Positions 8,047 through 17,865 of a stretch of DNA of 64,000 nucleotides are shown piece after piece. A program made the position numbers and the translations under genes. The notes beneath the pieces are model-generated. The model was not told the origin of the DNA. It saw only the letters and a program-made list of their open reading frames with translations, and made no database searches. How positions within the stretch are numbered: the first letter of the stretch is position 1; each line of letters opens with the position of its first letter. The stretch is from an uncultured Muribaculum sp. (GTDB taxonomy: Bacteria > Bacteroidota > Bacteroidia > Bacteroidales > Muribaculaceae), in NCBI GenBank assembly GCA_910587665.1, contig CAJUMZ010000007.1:1-64000 (forward strand). Reading direction: 5' to 3'.

Positions 8047-9900
8047 TTGCGACCGCCTCTCTCCTATATGCCGCTACTCCCGGTAGCGTTGCTTGTAATC
8101 ATAGCCACGCTCATTGCCGATCCGATTGGCAAGAGCTATCCCGACACTGTGCATGCCCTCGAAATGCCGGCTATAGTCGAAAGCAACTGGCTCGGCAACT
8201 CCGGGCAACAGGTTATAGCCTCAATCCATCTTCAACAATACGGCGCAGTCAAGGCGCGTCTCACAATCCCGTCAGCCTATAATGAATTGTCGACAGGCGA
8301 CAGCATAAAGTTTAGCTGCCGTCTTGTCAAACCGGCACCGCGCACTTTGCAAGAAAATGATTATTCAGGCATTTTAAGGACACAAGGCATAATTTACAGC
8401 GGATTTGTAACCCCCGACAGCATAAGCATTACAGGCAGCTCCCAATCACTTTATTGGCGCATACGACGGTTACAGCCATTGGCCGGCGAACTGCTCCTGC
8501 GCAGTAGCCTATCATCGGCGGCATGCGAATTTCTTACGGCGACACTCACGGGCGATACCTCCATACTCACCGAAGATACACGACACCTTTTCTCCTCAGC
8601 AGGAATAGCCCACATACTTGCCCTGAGCGGACTCCATGTGGGAATCCTCGTCGCTGTCATAGCCATAGCCCTGTTTCCGCTCTACGCATTAAGATTACGC
8701 CGCACCCGCCTGTTGCTTACAATAATCCTTCTGTGGGGATATGCCGTTTTCACCGGATTATCGCCCTCTGTGGCACGTGCGGTCATAATGGCTACGGCAC
8801 TTTCCGGCGGACTCATACTCCAACGCCGCTATTTCGGTATCAACGGGCTGCTGCTTGCAGCATGCGTTATCATAATATCCTCCCCGCTCCAGCTTTATCA
8901 ACCGGGATTCCAGATGTCATTCATTTCCGTGGCGTCAATACTTGCAATATCGCCGCTTATCAACCGCATTGACCGTAAGCGCCGGTTACTATTTGCAATC
9001 TCATCCATGGCGGGTGTCAGCATTGCCGCCACGGTCGGCACAGGTATCGTATCGGCATATTATTTCCACACATTTCCGCTGCTATTCCTCATCGCCAATA
9101 TCCCCGTGCTCGCCATTATGCCGTTCATTATGGGTGCGGGGCTGCTTCTTATCGCGATAGAGGCGGCTGGTATCGACCCGCAATGGCTTTGTACCGTGAT
9201 CGATTTGCTGTACAAAGCAATTCATGCAATAGCCTCGGCAGTCGCCTCGCTGCCTTGCTCCACAATTGACAACCTGTATTTTCCGGGCTGGATTGCAATC
9301 CCCTATTATCTTGCCTTGACCACCCTGATTGCCTACCTTTATCTTCGCAAGAAAATAATACTGACAACATCAATGATTATGGCAATAGCCACTGCCTCAT
9401 GCTTTGCAATGACCCAACCGGCAAGTGCCGAGGAAGAGATTTTCCTGACACACGACACCTATTCCACCACGTGCATCTACCGCCACCGCGACAAAGCTTA
9501 TCTCATGACCACTGCAAATGGGAGCAACACACGTACACTGATAGATAAATATCACCGCACCTATAGTGACTATCTGGGTAAACATGGCATCGACTCGATA
9601 ACAATCGCACCAGACAATTCATGTTTCGGCTCGATAAAAAGAGAAGGTGCGCTGACTGTAATCGGCAGCCGACGTTATCTTACCGTCGCCGGCAATGCAC
9701 TCCCCGACCCCGGCAATATCCATGACATCGACTGCGCCATAATCTGCCGTGGATTCCGCGGAGATGTCATTGATATATTCAGTAAATATCATCCCGACTC
9801 GATAATTCTCAGCAACGACTTGCACCCGCGCCGTCATGACCGGTATGCCGACTCGCTTACAATCCACAATATCTCATTCCGCAGCCTGAAAAAGAAATAA
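8047..9900 (+). CDS. ComEC/Rec2-family membrane channel lacking a nuclease motif
   Basis: A 617-residue polytopic membrane protein. A short N-terminal OB-like soluble region is followed by the Competence domain, whose signature HILALSGLHVGIL lies near residue 195, and by many transmembrane helices to about residue 460. ComEC proteins form the inner-membrane channel for single-stranded DNA uptake. The last 150 residues are soluble and only faintly resemble a metallo-beta-lactamase domain. I see no HxHxDH metal motif, so the nuclease appears lost. The start is TTG 8047 or ATG 8068, since an in-frame TGA lies directly upstream at 8044-8046. I favour the ATG slightly. Confidence 0.85.
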   Translation: MRPPLSYMPLLPVALLVIIATLIADPIGKSYPDTVHALEMPAIVESNWLGNSGQQVIASIHLQQYGAVKARLTIPSAYNELSTGDSIKFSCRLVKPAPRTLQENDYSGILRTQGIIYSGFVTPDSISITGSSQSLYWRIRRLQPLAGELLLRSSLSSAACEFLTATLTGDTSILTEDTRHLFSSAGIAHILALSGLHVGILVAVIAIALFPLYALRLRRTRLLLTIILLWGYAVFTGLSPSVARAVIMATALSGGLILQRRYFGINGLLLAACVIIISSPLQLYQPGFQMSFISVASILAISPLINRIDRKRRLLFAISSMAGVSIAATVGTGIVSAYYFHTFPLLFLIANIPVLAIMPFIMGAGLLLIAIEAAGIDPQWLCTVIDLLYKAIHAIASAVASLPCSTIDNLYFPGWIAIPYYLALTTLIAYLYLRKKIILTTSMIMAIATASCFAMTQPASAEEEIFLTHDTYSTTCIYRHRDKAYLMTTANGSNTRTLIDKYHRTYSDYLGKHGIDSITIAPDNSCFGSIKREGALTVIGSRRYLTVAGNALPDPGNIHDIDCAIICRGFRGDVIDIFSKYHPDSIILSNDLHPRRHDRYADSLTIHNISFRSLKKK

Positions 9901-9996
9901 TCCCGAGACAGCGTTCAATGGCGATGGAATGCGCCGGCATCCTTTTTAGCCACTTTCACATAGATGGGATCATTATCTCCCGGAGGAGTGTCCTCT

Positions 9997-11364
9997 TCAA
10001 GAGAAAATCGGCTCGAATTTCCAGCAATCAAGATTAAACAGCTGATGAGGTCTCTTTCCTTTAAACACAAGGAAAAGATCATGTACACCGGTTGTCTTTG
10101 AGACATTGGAGGTAACTTCCTTCCATATGTTCCATTCCCCTGTATATGGGATATTGACCGCGCCTATCATCTCCCCGTCTATAGAGTCAATATGCAGTTC
10201 AAGGCTTCCTCCCTGATAACGGCTGGATGAGGTCACTGAGAATGAAGCCGGGCCTTCCGATCCGAAATCCACATTCATTACTTTTATATAGTCACCATCA
10301 TGTATGTCGGCGACATAAACCCCACGCTCTTCATCCTCCATCGTAGTAACACCCTCCGACCATGCCATTGTCTCAGCCTCAACCCGAATATAAGGATTCA
10401 GCACACCAAGAGCGTCGACAATACCGTCGGAGGTCATATGCATGGAAGGGATTTCTCCATTATCACCATAGGCGAACTCCTCCACGCAGACTGACCGGCA
10501 ATAACTATGACCGCCCGGCAAAGCATCGTTGTGATAAAAGAAATAAGAATGTCCCTTGAAGTCCACGATACCGGGATGATTTGTATTGCTTCCTCCTTGA
10601 AGGGGCATCACCACTCCTTTGGCAGTCCACTTGCCATCAATTTTGTCGCTCATGCTGTAATGGATCGATTCCGGGAAACGTGATGCGTATACCATATAAT
10701 ATTTACCGTCGCGCCTATACACCCAAGGAGCCTCGGTAAATCCCTCCACAAAAGAAGACGTGTCACGTGCATCAATCGCTTCTATTTCACCGGCAAGACT
10801 TATCATGTCGTCATTAAGCCTTGCCCTATAGCACACGCCGTTGCCCCAGTACAGCCACGCCTTTCCATCGTCATCAATATATACCGTGGGGTCAAGATCA
10901 TCCCACGAATGGCGGGCATGTGTGGTCATATCATTGGTAACCAAAGCATGACCAAGCGCGTCACGAAACGGACCATAGGGAGAATCGGCTACCGCAACCC
11001 CGATCGACGAACCGGGAATGGTATTATTCTGTGACGAAATATAGAAATAATACTTACCGCCACGACCTATACATTGCGCGGCACTTGCATCGCCTGCCGA
11101 CCATTTGAACGCACTCGTACGCAATATCGCCCCACAATCAGTCCAGTTAACCATATCGGTAGTCGTATACAGCCGGTATTCCCTCATAAGATAAGAATCG
11201 AGTGGTGCGTCTTTTTCATCACACCCCACATAGAGAAACAACGTATCACCAAGCACCAACGGCGCCGGATCGGCAGTGAAATGAGTCTGGATGATCGGAT
11301 TATGTGCCGTCATTGACAAAAACGGCACCAATAATGTGAATAATGAAAAATATATTTTCCTCAT
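9997..11364 (-). CDS. Glycoside hydrolase family 43 with CBM6
   Basis: A secreted enzyme of about 455 residues. After a signal peptide (MRKIYFSLFTLLVPFLSMTA) comes a five-bladed GH43 propeller with likely catalytic base in FTADPAPLVL, pKa-modulating Asp in DDLDPTVYIDDDG and acid Glu in EGFTEAPWVY. The C-terminal 130 residues (from IRVEAETMAWSEGV) look like a CBM6 carbohydrate-binding module. GH43 enzymes are mostly arabinofuranosidases or xylosidases acting on plant polysaccharide; the substrate here cannot be fixed from sequence. No susC/susD pair is adjacent, so it is an orphan outside a polysaccharide locus. The ATG at 11364 is preferred over a TTG at 11376. Confidence 0.9.
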   Translation of the reverse strand: MRKIYFSLFTLLVPFLSMTAHNPIIQTHFTADPAPLVLGDTLFLYVGCDEKDAPLDSYLMREYRLYTTTDMVNWTDCGAILRTSAFKWSAGDASAAQCIGRGGKYYFYISSQNNTIPGSSIGVAVADSPYGPFRDALGHALVTNDMTTHARHSWDDLDPTVYIDDDGKAWLYWGNGVCYRARLNDDMISLAGEIEAIDARDTSSFVEGFTEAPWVYRRDGKYYMVYASRFPESIHYSMSDKIDGKWTAKGVVMPLQGGSNTNHPGIVDFKGHSYFFYHNDALPGGHSYCRSVCVEEFAYGDNGEIPSMHMTSDGIVDALGVLNPYIRVEAETMAWSEGVTTMEDEERGVYVADIHDGDYIKVMNVDFGSEGPASFSVTSSSRYQGGSLELHIDSIDGEMIGAVNIPYTGEWNIWKEVTSNVSKTTGVHDLFLVFKGKRPHQLFNLDCWKFEPIFS

Positions 11365-11463
11365 ACCTCTATACAATTATATCTTTAACGATTGAAAGCA
11401 AAATTAATAAATCATCATTGAAAAATCAAACATCGACATGCGTTCGTTACCATTTTATATTAC

Positions 11464-11471
11464 TAAATTTG
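11464..11471 (+). promoter_or_regulatory. -7 box directly before the M20 peptidase gene
   Basis: TAAATTTG fits TAnnTTTG and ends only 3 bp before the first ATG (11475). If used, transcription would start at or next to the start codon, giving a leaderless mRNA. Confidence 0.45.
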
Positions 11472-11474
11472 CGC

Positions 11475-12542
11475 ATGGACATGGATGAACTTTATTATCA
11501 GGCAATCGACTTGCTGAAAGAATTGATAGCTATTCCCTCGTTTAGCCGGGAAGAGGGCGCGGCCGCCGATGTGATTGAATGCCGGTTGACCCGCGACAAT
11601 ATCACGGTGTCACGCCACGGCAACAACGTATGGGCCGTAGCCCCCGGCTATGACCCGGCACTCCCCACCATTCTCCTCAACTCACATATCGACACGGTAA
11701 AACCCGTTGCCGGATGGACACGCGACCCGTTCATGCCGGAAGAAGATGAGCATGGGCGCATATTCGGTCTTGGGAGCAACGATGCCGGAGCATCATTGGT
11801 ATCGCTTATCGCCGCATTTATTTACATGTCGGAACAGACACGCTCCTACAATCTCATCATGCTTGCATCGGCGGAGGAGGAAGTTAGCGGCAAAAACGGC
11901 ATTGAATCGGTAATCAACCTGCTTCCGAAAATAGACGTGGCAATCGTCGGCGAGCCGACAGGTATGAATCCCGCAATCGCCGAAAAAGGGCTGATGGTAC
12001 TCGATGCCGAAGTAAAAGGAGTGGCGGGACACGCCGCCCGCGACGAGGGCGACAATGCCATATACCGTGCTGTCGACACTATCAGGGCTCTTAAAGAGCT
12101 GCAATTACCCAAAGTATCCGAGATGCTCGGACCGGTGAAAATATCCGTGACCCAGATAAATGCAGGTACACAACACAATGTGGTGCCGGATTCCTGCAAA
12201 ATGGTGGTCGATGTACGCACAACCGACGCATACACCAACGCAGAGACTCTTGGATTAATACGTCAGGCTGTACCGGAGTGCATATGCACGCCACGATCCA
12301 CACGCCTCAACCCTTCCGGTATTTCACCGGAGCATCCGATTGTACGACGGCTTGAAATACTTGGCTACATGCCTTTCGGATCACCTACCCTTAGCGACCA
12401 GGCACTGATGCCGTGGCAATCGGTAAAAGTGGGACCGGGGCAATCGTCACGCTCCCATACCGCCGACGAATATGTCATGACCGAAGAAATACGAACCGCG
12501 ATCGCCATCTACATCCGGGTGCTAAACGGGCTAACTATATAG
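11475..12542 (+). CDS. M20-family metallopeptidase/deacylase (ArgE-like)
   Basis: A 355-residue M20 enzyme. Metal ligands are visible in NSHIDTVKP (His and Asp), GSNDAGASL, ASAEEEVSG (catalytic Glu pair) and GEPTGM, with a dimerisation domain containing GVAGHAARDEGDNAI and the terminal histidine in SRSHTADEYV. In Bacteroidetes this family often acts as an acetylornithine or acetylcitrulline deacetylase in arginine synthesis, but no arg genes are adjacent, so substrate is open. The ORF extends upstream to 11343, but ATG 11475 is chosen because the promoter box and family alignment both fall there. ATG 11481 is an alternative. Confidence 0.85.
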   Translation: MDMDELYYQAIDLLKELIAIPSFSREEGAAADVIECRLTRDNITVSRHGNNVWAVAPGYDPALPTILLNSHIDTVKPVAGWTRDPFMPEEDEHGRIFGLGSNDAGASLVSLIAAFIYMSEQTRSYNLIMLASAEEEVSGKNGIESVINLLPKIDVAIVGEPTGMNPAIAEKGLMVLDAEVKGVAGHAARDEGDNAIYRAVDTIRALKELQLPKVSEMLGPVKISVTQINAGTQHNVVPDSCKMVVDVRTTDAYTNAETLGLIRQAVPECICTPRSTRLNPSGISPEHPIVRRLEILGYMPFGSPTLSDQALMPWQSVKVGPGQSSRSHTADEYVMTEEIRTAIAIYIRVLNGLTI

Positions 12543-12543
12543 A

Positions 12544-12575
12544 TTTGGATTATTTGTCACTTTTTTGTAACTTTG
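12544..12575 (+). promoter_or_regulatory. Promoter of parE operon
   Basis: TTTG at 12544-12547 and TAACTTTG at 12568-12575 with a 20-bp spacer give a near-ideal Bacteroidetes promoter, 33 bp before the parE start. Confidence 0.75.
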
Positions 12576-12608
12576 TAAGAATAATCTAAAAAGCCCTGAT
12601 TACGCGAC

Positions 12609-14549
12609 ATGAGTGACATCACCGACATCACATTACCCGAAGAGGAAAAGGATAATAAACCGGCAAACTATTCCGGCGACGACATAAAGACCCTGGACTG
12701 GAAGGCGCATATAAGACTGCGCCCCGGCATGTACATAGGGAAACTCGGCGACGGATCTCAAAACGACGACGGCATTTACGTGCTTCTCAAAGAAGTGCTT
12801 GACAACGCTATCGACGAGTATATGATGGGATTTGGCAAGCAGATTGATGTCACGGTTACCGAAACTACCGTCACTGTTAGGGATTTCGGTCGAGGCATCC
12901 CCCTCGATAAACTCGTAGACGTATCATCAAAGATGAACACCGGAGCCAAATATGACTCCAAGGCGTTTAAAAAATCGGTGGGACTCAACGGTGTCGGCAT
13001 AAAGGCGGTCAACGCCTTGTCGACTGACTTTGTGATAACAAGTGCTCGCGACGGAGAGGCACGTACGGTCGAATACAGCAAGGGCAATATCATCAACGAC
13101 AGCGGCATTGTAAAAAGTGACGAGCCTAACGGCACAATTGTAAGGTTTACGCCCGACAACTCCATATTCCGCGACTACCAATATCACGAGGAATATATCG
13201 TGCAGCTCGTAAAAAATTACACATTCCTCAATACCGGGCTATCTATCTATCTTAACGGCAAACGATATTACTCACGAAACGGCTTGCTTGACCTGTTGAA
13301 AGAAAATCTCACCAACGAGCCGCTCTACCCCATAATCCACCTCAAAGGAGATGATATCGAGGCGGTGATCACCCACACAAAACAGTTTGGCGAGGAATAC
13401 TATTCTTTTGTCAACGGTCAGCACACCACTCAGGGAGGCACACACCTTACGGCGTTCCGCGAATCGGTGTCGCGCACCATAAAGGAGTACTTCGGCAAAA
13501 ACTTCGAATACTCCGACATCCGTGGTGGAATGGTTGCCGCCATATCAATAAAAGTAGAGGAGCCGGTGTTTGAATCTCAGACCAAGACAAAGCTCGGATC
13601 ACGCGACATGGGACCGGAAGGACCTACCGTTGCCAAATTCATAGGCGACTTCATCAAAAAAGAGCTTGACAACTACCTGCATATTGACCTCACCACCGCC
13701 GACATCCTACTGAAAAAGATCCAGGAAAATGAACGCGAGCGCAAAGCAATGGCGGGCGTCACCAAGGCAGTACGTGAAAAAGCGAAAAAATTTGCCATTC
13801 ACAACAAGAAGCTACTCGACTGCCGCACTCACCTTAGCGATGCAAAAGGCGACGAAGACAAAAAACTCGCTTCTTCCATATTCATAACCGAGGGAGACTC
13901 TGCCGCCGGCTCTATCACAAAGATACGCAACGTAGACACCCAGGCGGTATTTTCGCTGCGAGGCAAGCCGCTAAACACCTATGGCATGCCCCTTGTGGAG
14001 GTTTACAAAAACGATGAGTTTGCCCTGCTCCGTGCAGCGCTCAACGTAGAGGACAGCATTGACGACCTCCGCTATAACAAAGTCATCATCGCGACCGATG
14101 CCGATGTCGACGGCATGCACATAAGGCTTCTTCTGCTCACCTACTTCCTGCAATTCTTCCCCGACCTTGTAAAGAAAGGGCATGTCTATGTGCTGCAGAC
14201 ACCGCTCTTCCGCGTCAGGAACAGCAAATCAACCCGACGCGCCGGCAAAAAGGGAGGCAAAGGCGCAACCGACGAGACTTATTATTGTTATAATGATGAG
14301 GAGCGTGTCGCGGCTATCAGCAAACTCGGACAGAATGCCGAAATCACCCGATTCAAGGGTCTTGGAGAGATTTCCCCCGAGGAATTCCGCGAATTTATCG
14401 GTCCCGATATACGACTTGACCGCGTGACCCTCAGGAAAGAAGATGCCGTAGGCGAGCTGTTGGAGTTCTATATGGGCAAAAACACGGTCGAGCGCCAAAA
14501 TTTTATTATTGACAATCTTGTAGTTGAAGATGACTCACAAATCTCTTGA
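12609..14549 (+). CDS. parE: DNA topoisomerase IV subunit B
   Basis: A 646-residue GyrB/ParE ATPase subunit of a type IIA topoisomerase. The GHKL fold is marked by LRPGMYIG, LDNAIDEYM and the nucleotide loop SVGLNGVGIKAVNALS. The Toprim domain has ITEGDSAAGSI and ATDADVDGMHIR, and the C-terminus has ITRFKGLGEI. ParE rather than GyrB is preferred because the gene heads a parE-coaD-S41 protease set that I recall for Bacteroidales topoisomerase IV. The partner parC is not in the window. Confidence 0.88.
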   Translation: MSDITDITLPEEEKDNKPANYSGDDIKTLDWKAHIRLRPGMYIGKLGDGSQNDDGIYVLLKEVLDNAIDEYMMGFGKQIDVTVTETTVTVRDFGRGIPLDKLVDVSSKMNTGAKYDSKAFKKSVGLNGVGIKAVNALSTDFVITSARDGEARTVEYSKGNIINDSGIVKSDEPNGTIVRFTPDNSIFRDYQYHEEYIVQLVKNYTFLNTGLSIYLNGKRYYSRNGLLDLLKENLTNEPLYPIIHLKGDDIEAVITHTKQFGEEYYSFVNGQHTTQGGTHLTAFRESVSRTIKEYFGKNFEYSDIRGGMVAAISIKVEEPVFESQTKTKLGSRDMGPEGPTVAKFIGDFIKKELDNYLHIDLTTADILLKKIQENERERKAMAGVTKAVREKAKKFAIHNKKLLDCRTHLSDAKGDEDKKLASSIFITEGDSAAGSITKIRNVDTQAVFSLRGKPLNTYGMPLVEVYKNDEFALLRAALNVEDSIDDLRYNKVIIATDADVDGMHIRLLLLTYFLQFFPDLVKKGHVYVLQTPLFRVRNSKSTRRAGKKGGKGATDETYYCYNDEERVAAISKLGQNAEITRFKGLGEISPEEFREFIGPDIRLDRVTLRKEDAVGELLEFYMGKNTVERQNFIIDNLVVEDDSQIS

Positions 14550-15000
14550 AAGAATAGCCATATACCCGGGTACATTTGACCCTTTCACCATCGGACACAA
14601 GTCGATTGTAGAGAGGGGATTGCTCATATTTGACAAAATAATCATCGCGGTCGGCATCAATGATGCAAAACGTTGCTACAAGCCGACGGAGGCGCGCGTG
14701 CGCCATATAATGTCGGTAATGGCTGATGAGCCTCGCGTGGAAGTGGTAAGCTACGACGGACTTACTGTAGACATCGCCCGCCGGCATAACGCACAGTTCA
14801 TACTCAGGGGAGTCAGGACTGTCGCCGACTACGAATATGAACGCAACCTCGCCTATGCCAACCGCCTTATCTCAGGCATAGAGACCGTACTGCTATACAC
14901 CTTGCCGGAGCTGCAATACATAAGCTCGACGATGGTACGCGACCTCGACCGCTGCGGTTACGACATAAGCCAGTTTGTACCTGATTCCGAATCAATTTAA
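14530..15000 (+). CDS. coaD: Phosphopantetheine adenylyltransferase
   Basis: A 156-residue nucleotidyltransferase making dephospho-CoA from 4'-phosphopantetheine and ATP. The nucleotide site TxGH is in YPGTFDPFTIGHKSIVERG and the second motif is ISSTMVRDL near the C-terminus; RGVRTVADYEYE is also typical. The ATG at 14530 overlaps the parE end by 20 bp, indicating translational coupling. An in-frame TTG two codons earlier is less likely. Confidence 0.95.
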   Translation: MTHKSLERIAIYPGTFDPFTIGHKSIVERGLLIFDKIIIAVGINDAKRCYKPTEARVRHIMSVMADEPRVEVVSYDGLTVDIARRHNAQFILRGVRTVADYEYERNLAYANRLISGIETVLLYTLPELQYISSTMVRDLDRCGYDISQFVPDSESI

Positions 15001-15016
15001 TGACCGAAGTTGCTCT

Positions 15017-16612
15017 ATGAAACATCTATTTTATTCTCTTTTATTTATCATCACCGCCTCCACAGCCCTGAACGCATCAGGATTTGAACTTACTCCCGAC
15101 CGCAAGCTGCAATATGCCGAAGGTATAATCTCGACATATTACGTAGATCCCGTAAACCGAGACACAATAGTCGACGAGGCAATCAAGGCAATGCTGAAGA
15201 CACTCGACCCCCACTCCCTATACTCAACACCGGAAGAAACGCGGGAACTCAACGAACCGTTGTCAGGCAATTTCAGCGGCATCGGAATCCAATTTAACAT
15301 AGCCTCTACCGATACGCTGTATGTGATACAGACCATTCCCGGCGGTCCCTCGGAAAAAGTGGGCATCCTGCCCGGCGACCGGATAATGGAGGTCAATGAC
15401 ACCCTCATCGCCGGCGTCAAGATGAAAAATTCCGATGTAATGCGACGCCTTCGCGGTCCTAAAGGATCGACAGTCAACGTAAAGGTAATGCGTCAGGGCG
15501 TCGACAAGCTCATTGATTTCTGCATCACCCGTGACGACATACCCATCTACAGCATCGACGCAGCCTACATGGCTGATCCCCATACCGGATATATCCGAAT
15601 CTCCCAGTTTGCCGAAAAGACGCCCAAGGAGTTTGAGGAAGCTATCGAGAAGCTCCGCAAGCAAGGCATGAAAAATCTTATCATAGACCTCCAGGACAAT
15701 GGCGGTGGCTATCTCAACGCAGCCAATGAGCTCGCCAATCACTTTCTGAAAAAAGGCGACCTAATAGTCTACACCGAGGCGCCACGCACTCCCGGTTTCC
15801 GCTATATAGCTGAAAAAGACGGAAATTTCACCGACGGCAGGGTCGTCGTGCTTGTAAACAACTATTCGGCATCGGCGAGCGAGATTCTTTCAGGAGCATT
15901 GCAGGATCATGACAGAGGCGTCGTGGTAGGCAGACGCACCTTCGGCAAAGGTCTTGTACAGCGACCATTCCCGTTTCCCGACGGTTCGATGATACGCCTC
16001 ACCGTGTCCAAGTATTACACACCTTCGGGCAGGTGTATACAAAAGCCGTACACAAAAGGCGATCCCGACGATTACCACAGCGACATGAAACATCGCTTTG
16101 AATCAGGCGAATTCATGCACTCCGATTCAATACATTTCCCCGATTCTCTCAAATATCAGACGCTGAAAACCCATCGCCCCGTATATGGAGGCGGCGGCAT
16201 AATGCCCGACCGTTTCGTGCCGCTCGACACCACTTGGTATACCCCCTATTACCGCGACGTGCTCGCAAAAGGCATCATCTACAAGTGGGTACTGTCATAT
16301 CTCGACACCCATCGTGACGAGATAAAAAAAGCATATCCTACCGAACAACTGTTTGCCGACAAATTTGAGGTGTCACCCGACATGATGCAGCAAGTCATTG
16401 ACAGCGCCACCAAAGCCGACATCGAGTTTAACGAAGAGCAATACGCAAAGAGTGGCGAATATATGCGCTATCTGCTGAAAGCGCTGCTTGCACGCGACCT
16501 TTACGAAAACAGCTCTTACTTCCGTATAATGAATAAGCTCAACCCAATCTACACAGAAGGGCTGCGACTTATCAACCAACCGAAAGAGTACAATAAGCTA
16601 CTGAACAGATGA
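15017..16612 (+). CDS. S41-family C-terminal processing peptidase
   Basis: A 531-residue exported serine protease. It has a signal peptide (MKHLFYSLLFIITASTALNA), a PDZ domain (about 75-165, with GIGIQFNI and PGGPSEKVGILPGDRI) and the S41 catalytic core with nucleophile Ser in NNYSASASEILSGAL and general-base Lys in RRTFGKGLVQ. Such Tsp/CtpA proteases trim or degrade periplasmic proteins with recognised C-termini. A C-terminal helical region of about 130 residues follows the core, as in Bacteroidetes homologues. The ATG at 15017 starts 16 bp after coaD, and the stop overlaps hflX by 4 bp. Confidence 0.93.
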   Translation: MKHLFYSLLFIITASTALNASGFELTPDRKLQYAEGIISTYYVDPVNRDTIVDEAIKAMLKTLDPHSLYSTPEETRELNEPLSGNFSGIGIQFNIASTDTLYVIQTIPGGPSEKVGILPGDRIMEVNDTLIAGVKMKNSDVMRRLRGPKGSTVNVKVMRQGVDKLIDFCITRDDIPIYSIDAAYMADPHTGYIRISQFAEKTPKEFEEAIEKLRKQGMKNLIIDLQDNGGGYLNAANELANHFLKKGDLIVYTEAPRTPGFRYIAEKDGNFTDGRVVVLVNNYSASASEILSGALQDHDRGVVVGRRTFGKGLVQRPFPFPDGSMIRLTVSKYYTPSGRCIQKPYTKGDPDDYHSDMKHRFESGEFMHSDSIHFPDSLKYQTLKTHRPVYGGGGIMPDRFVPLDTTWYTPYYRDVLAKGIIYKWVLSYLDTHRDEIKKAYPTEQLFADKFEVSPDMMQQVIDSATKADIEFNEEQYAKSGEYMRYLLKALLARDLYENSSYFRIMNKLNPIYTEGLRLINQPKEYNKLLNR

Positions 16613-17853
16613 AAGAAAACGTCATAAGCAAAGAGGCCTCCGAAAAGACTGTACTTGTGGGTCTTATAACACCCCGGCAAAATGAGGCAAAGGCAAACGA
16701 ATATCTCGACGAGCTGGAATTTCTCGCCGACACGGCAGGTGCTGTCACCGAAAAGAAATTTCTACAGCGTGTCGAATACCCCAACCCGCGTACATTTGTG
16801 GGCAAAGGCAAGCTTGACGAAATAAAGCAATATGTCGAAGACAATGAAATAGGCATGGTGATATTCGACGATGACCTGTCGACAAAACAGGTGGCAAATC
16901 TTGAGCGCGAGCTGCAGGTTAAGATTCTTGACCGCACAAGCCTTATTCTTGACATATTTGCCAAACGCGCACAGACGGCAAATGCCAAAACCCAGGTCGA
17001 GCTTGCACAATATCAATATCTCCTGCCTCGTCTCACACGCATGTGGACCCACCTTGAACGTCAGCGTGGAGGTATCGGCATGCGCGGTCCCGGTGAGACA
17101 CAGATCGAGACTGACCGACGTATAATCCTCGACAAGATCGCACGCCTTAAAGCCGAGCTTGAAAGTATTGACAGGCAAAAATCCATCCAACGCAAAAACC
17201 GTGGCAAGCTTACCCGAATAGCGCTTGTCGGCTATACCAATGTGGGCAAGTCCACCTTGATGAACCTGTTGAGCAAAAGCGATGTTTTTGCCGAAAACAA
17301 GCTATTCGCCACCCTTGACACCACTGTGCGTAAAGTGATTATCGACAACCTGCCGTTCCTGCTGACCGATACTGTCGGATTCATACGCAAGCTGCCCACC
17401 CATCTCGTCAACTCCTTCAAATCAACCCTTGACGAGGTACGCGACGCCGACATTCTCGTGCATGTCGTCGACATAAGCCACCCGCAGTTTGAAGAACAGA
17501 TCGAGATCGTGGAAAAGACGCTCAATGAGATATGTGGTGAAGACAACGATAAAAAGCATATCGTGGTATTTAACAAAATAGACGCTTTCACCTACAAGCC
17601 CAAGGATGACGATGACCTCACTCCCGCGACACGCGAAAACATGTCGCTTGACGAGCTTAAAGCCACCTGGATGGCAAAGATGAATGACAACTGCGTGTTT
17701 ATCTCCGCCAAAAAGCAAATCAATATCGAAGAGCTGAAAGCCATGATTTATGAAAAGGCAAAAGAGGTACATATGACACGCTTCCCCTACAATGATTTCC
17801 TCTTCCAGAAATATGACGAGGAAGACAACGCAACTCCCGATACTACCAAATAA
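16609..17853 (+). CDS. hflX: HflX-type ribosome-associated GTPase
   Basis: A 414-residue GTPase of the Obg/HflX group, which in E. coli rescues or splits stalled ribosomes after stress. The N-terminal HflX domain includes NPRTFVGKGKLDEI and the glycine-rich RGGIGMRGPGETQIETDRR (about residues 157-175). The G domain shows G1 GYTNVGKSTLMN, G3 DTVGFI and G4 NKID. A charged tail of about 40 residues ends the protein. It starts within the stop of the S41 protease gene (ATGA overlap). Confidence 0.95.
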   Translation: MKENVISKEASEKTVLVGLITPRQNEAKANEYLDELEFLADTAGAVTEKKFLQRVEYPNPRTFVGKGKLDEIKQYVEDNEIGMVIFDDDLSTKQVANLERELQVKILDRTSLILDIFAKRAQTANAKTQVELAQYQYLLPRLTRMWTHLERQRGGIGMRGPGETQIETDRRIILDKIARLKAELESIDRQKSIQRKNRGKLTRIALVGYTNVGKSTLMNLLSKSDVFAENKLFATLDTTVRKVIIDNLPFLLTDTVGFIRKLPTHLVNSFKSTLDEVRDADILVHVVDISHPQFEEQIEIVEKTLNEICGEDNDKKHIVVFNKIDAFTYKPKDDDDLTPATRENMSLDELKATWMAKMNDNCVFISAKKQINIEELKAMIYEKAKEVHMTRFPYNDFLFQKYDEEDNATPDTTK

Positions 17854-17865
17854 CCATCAATCATT

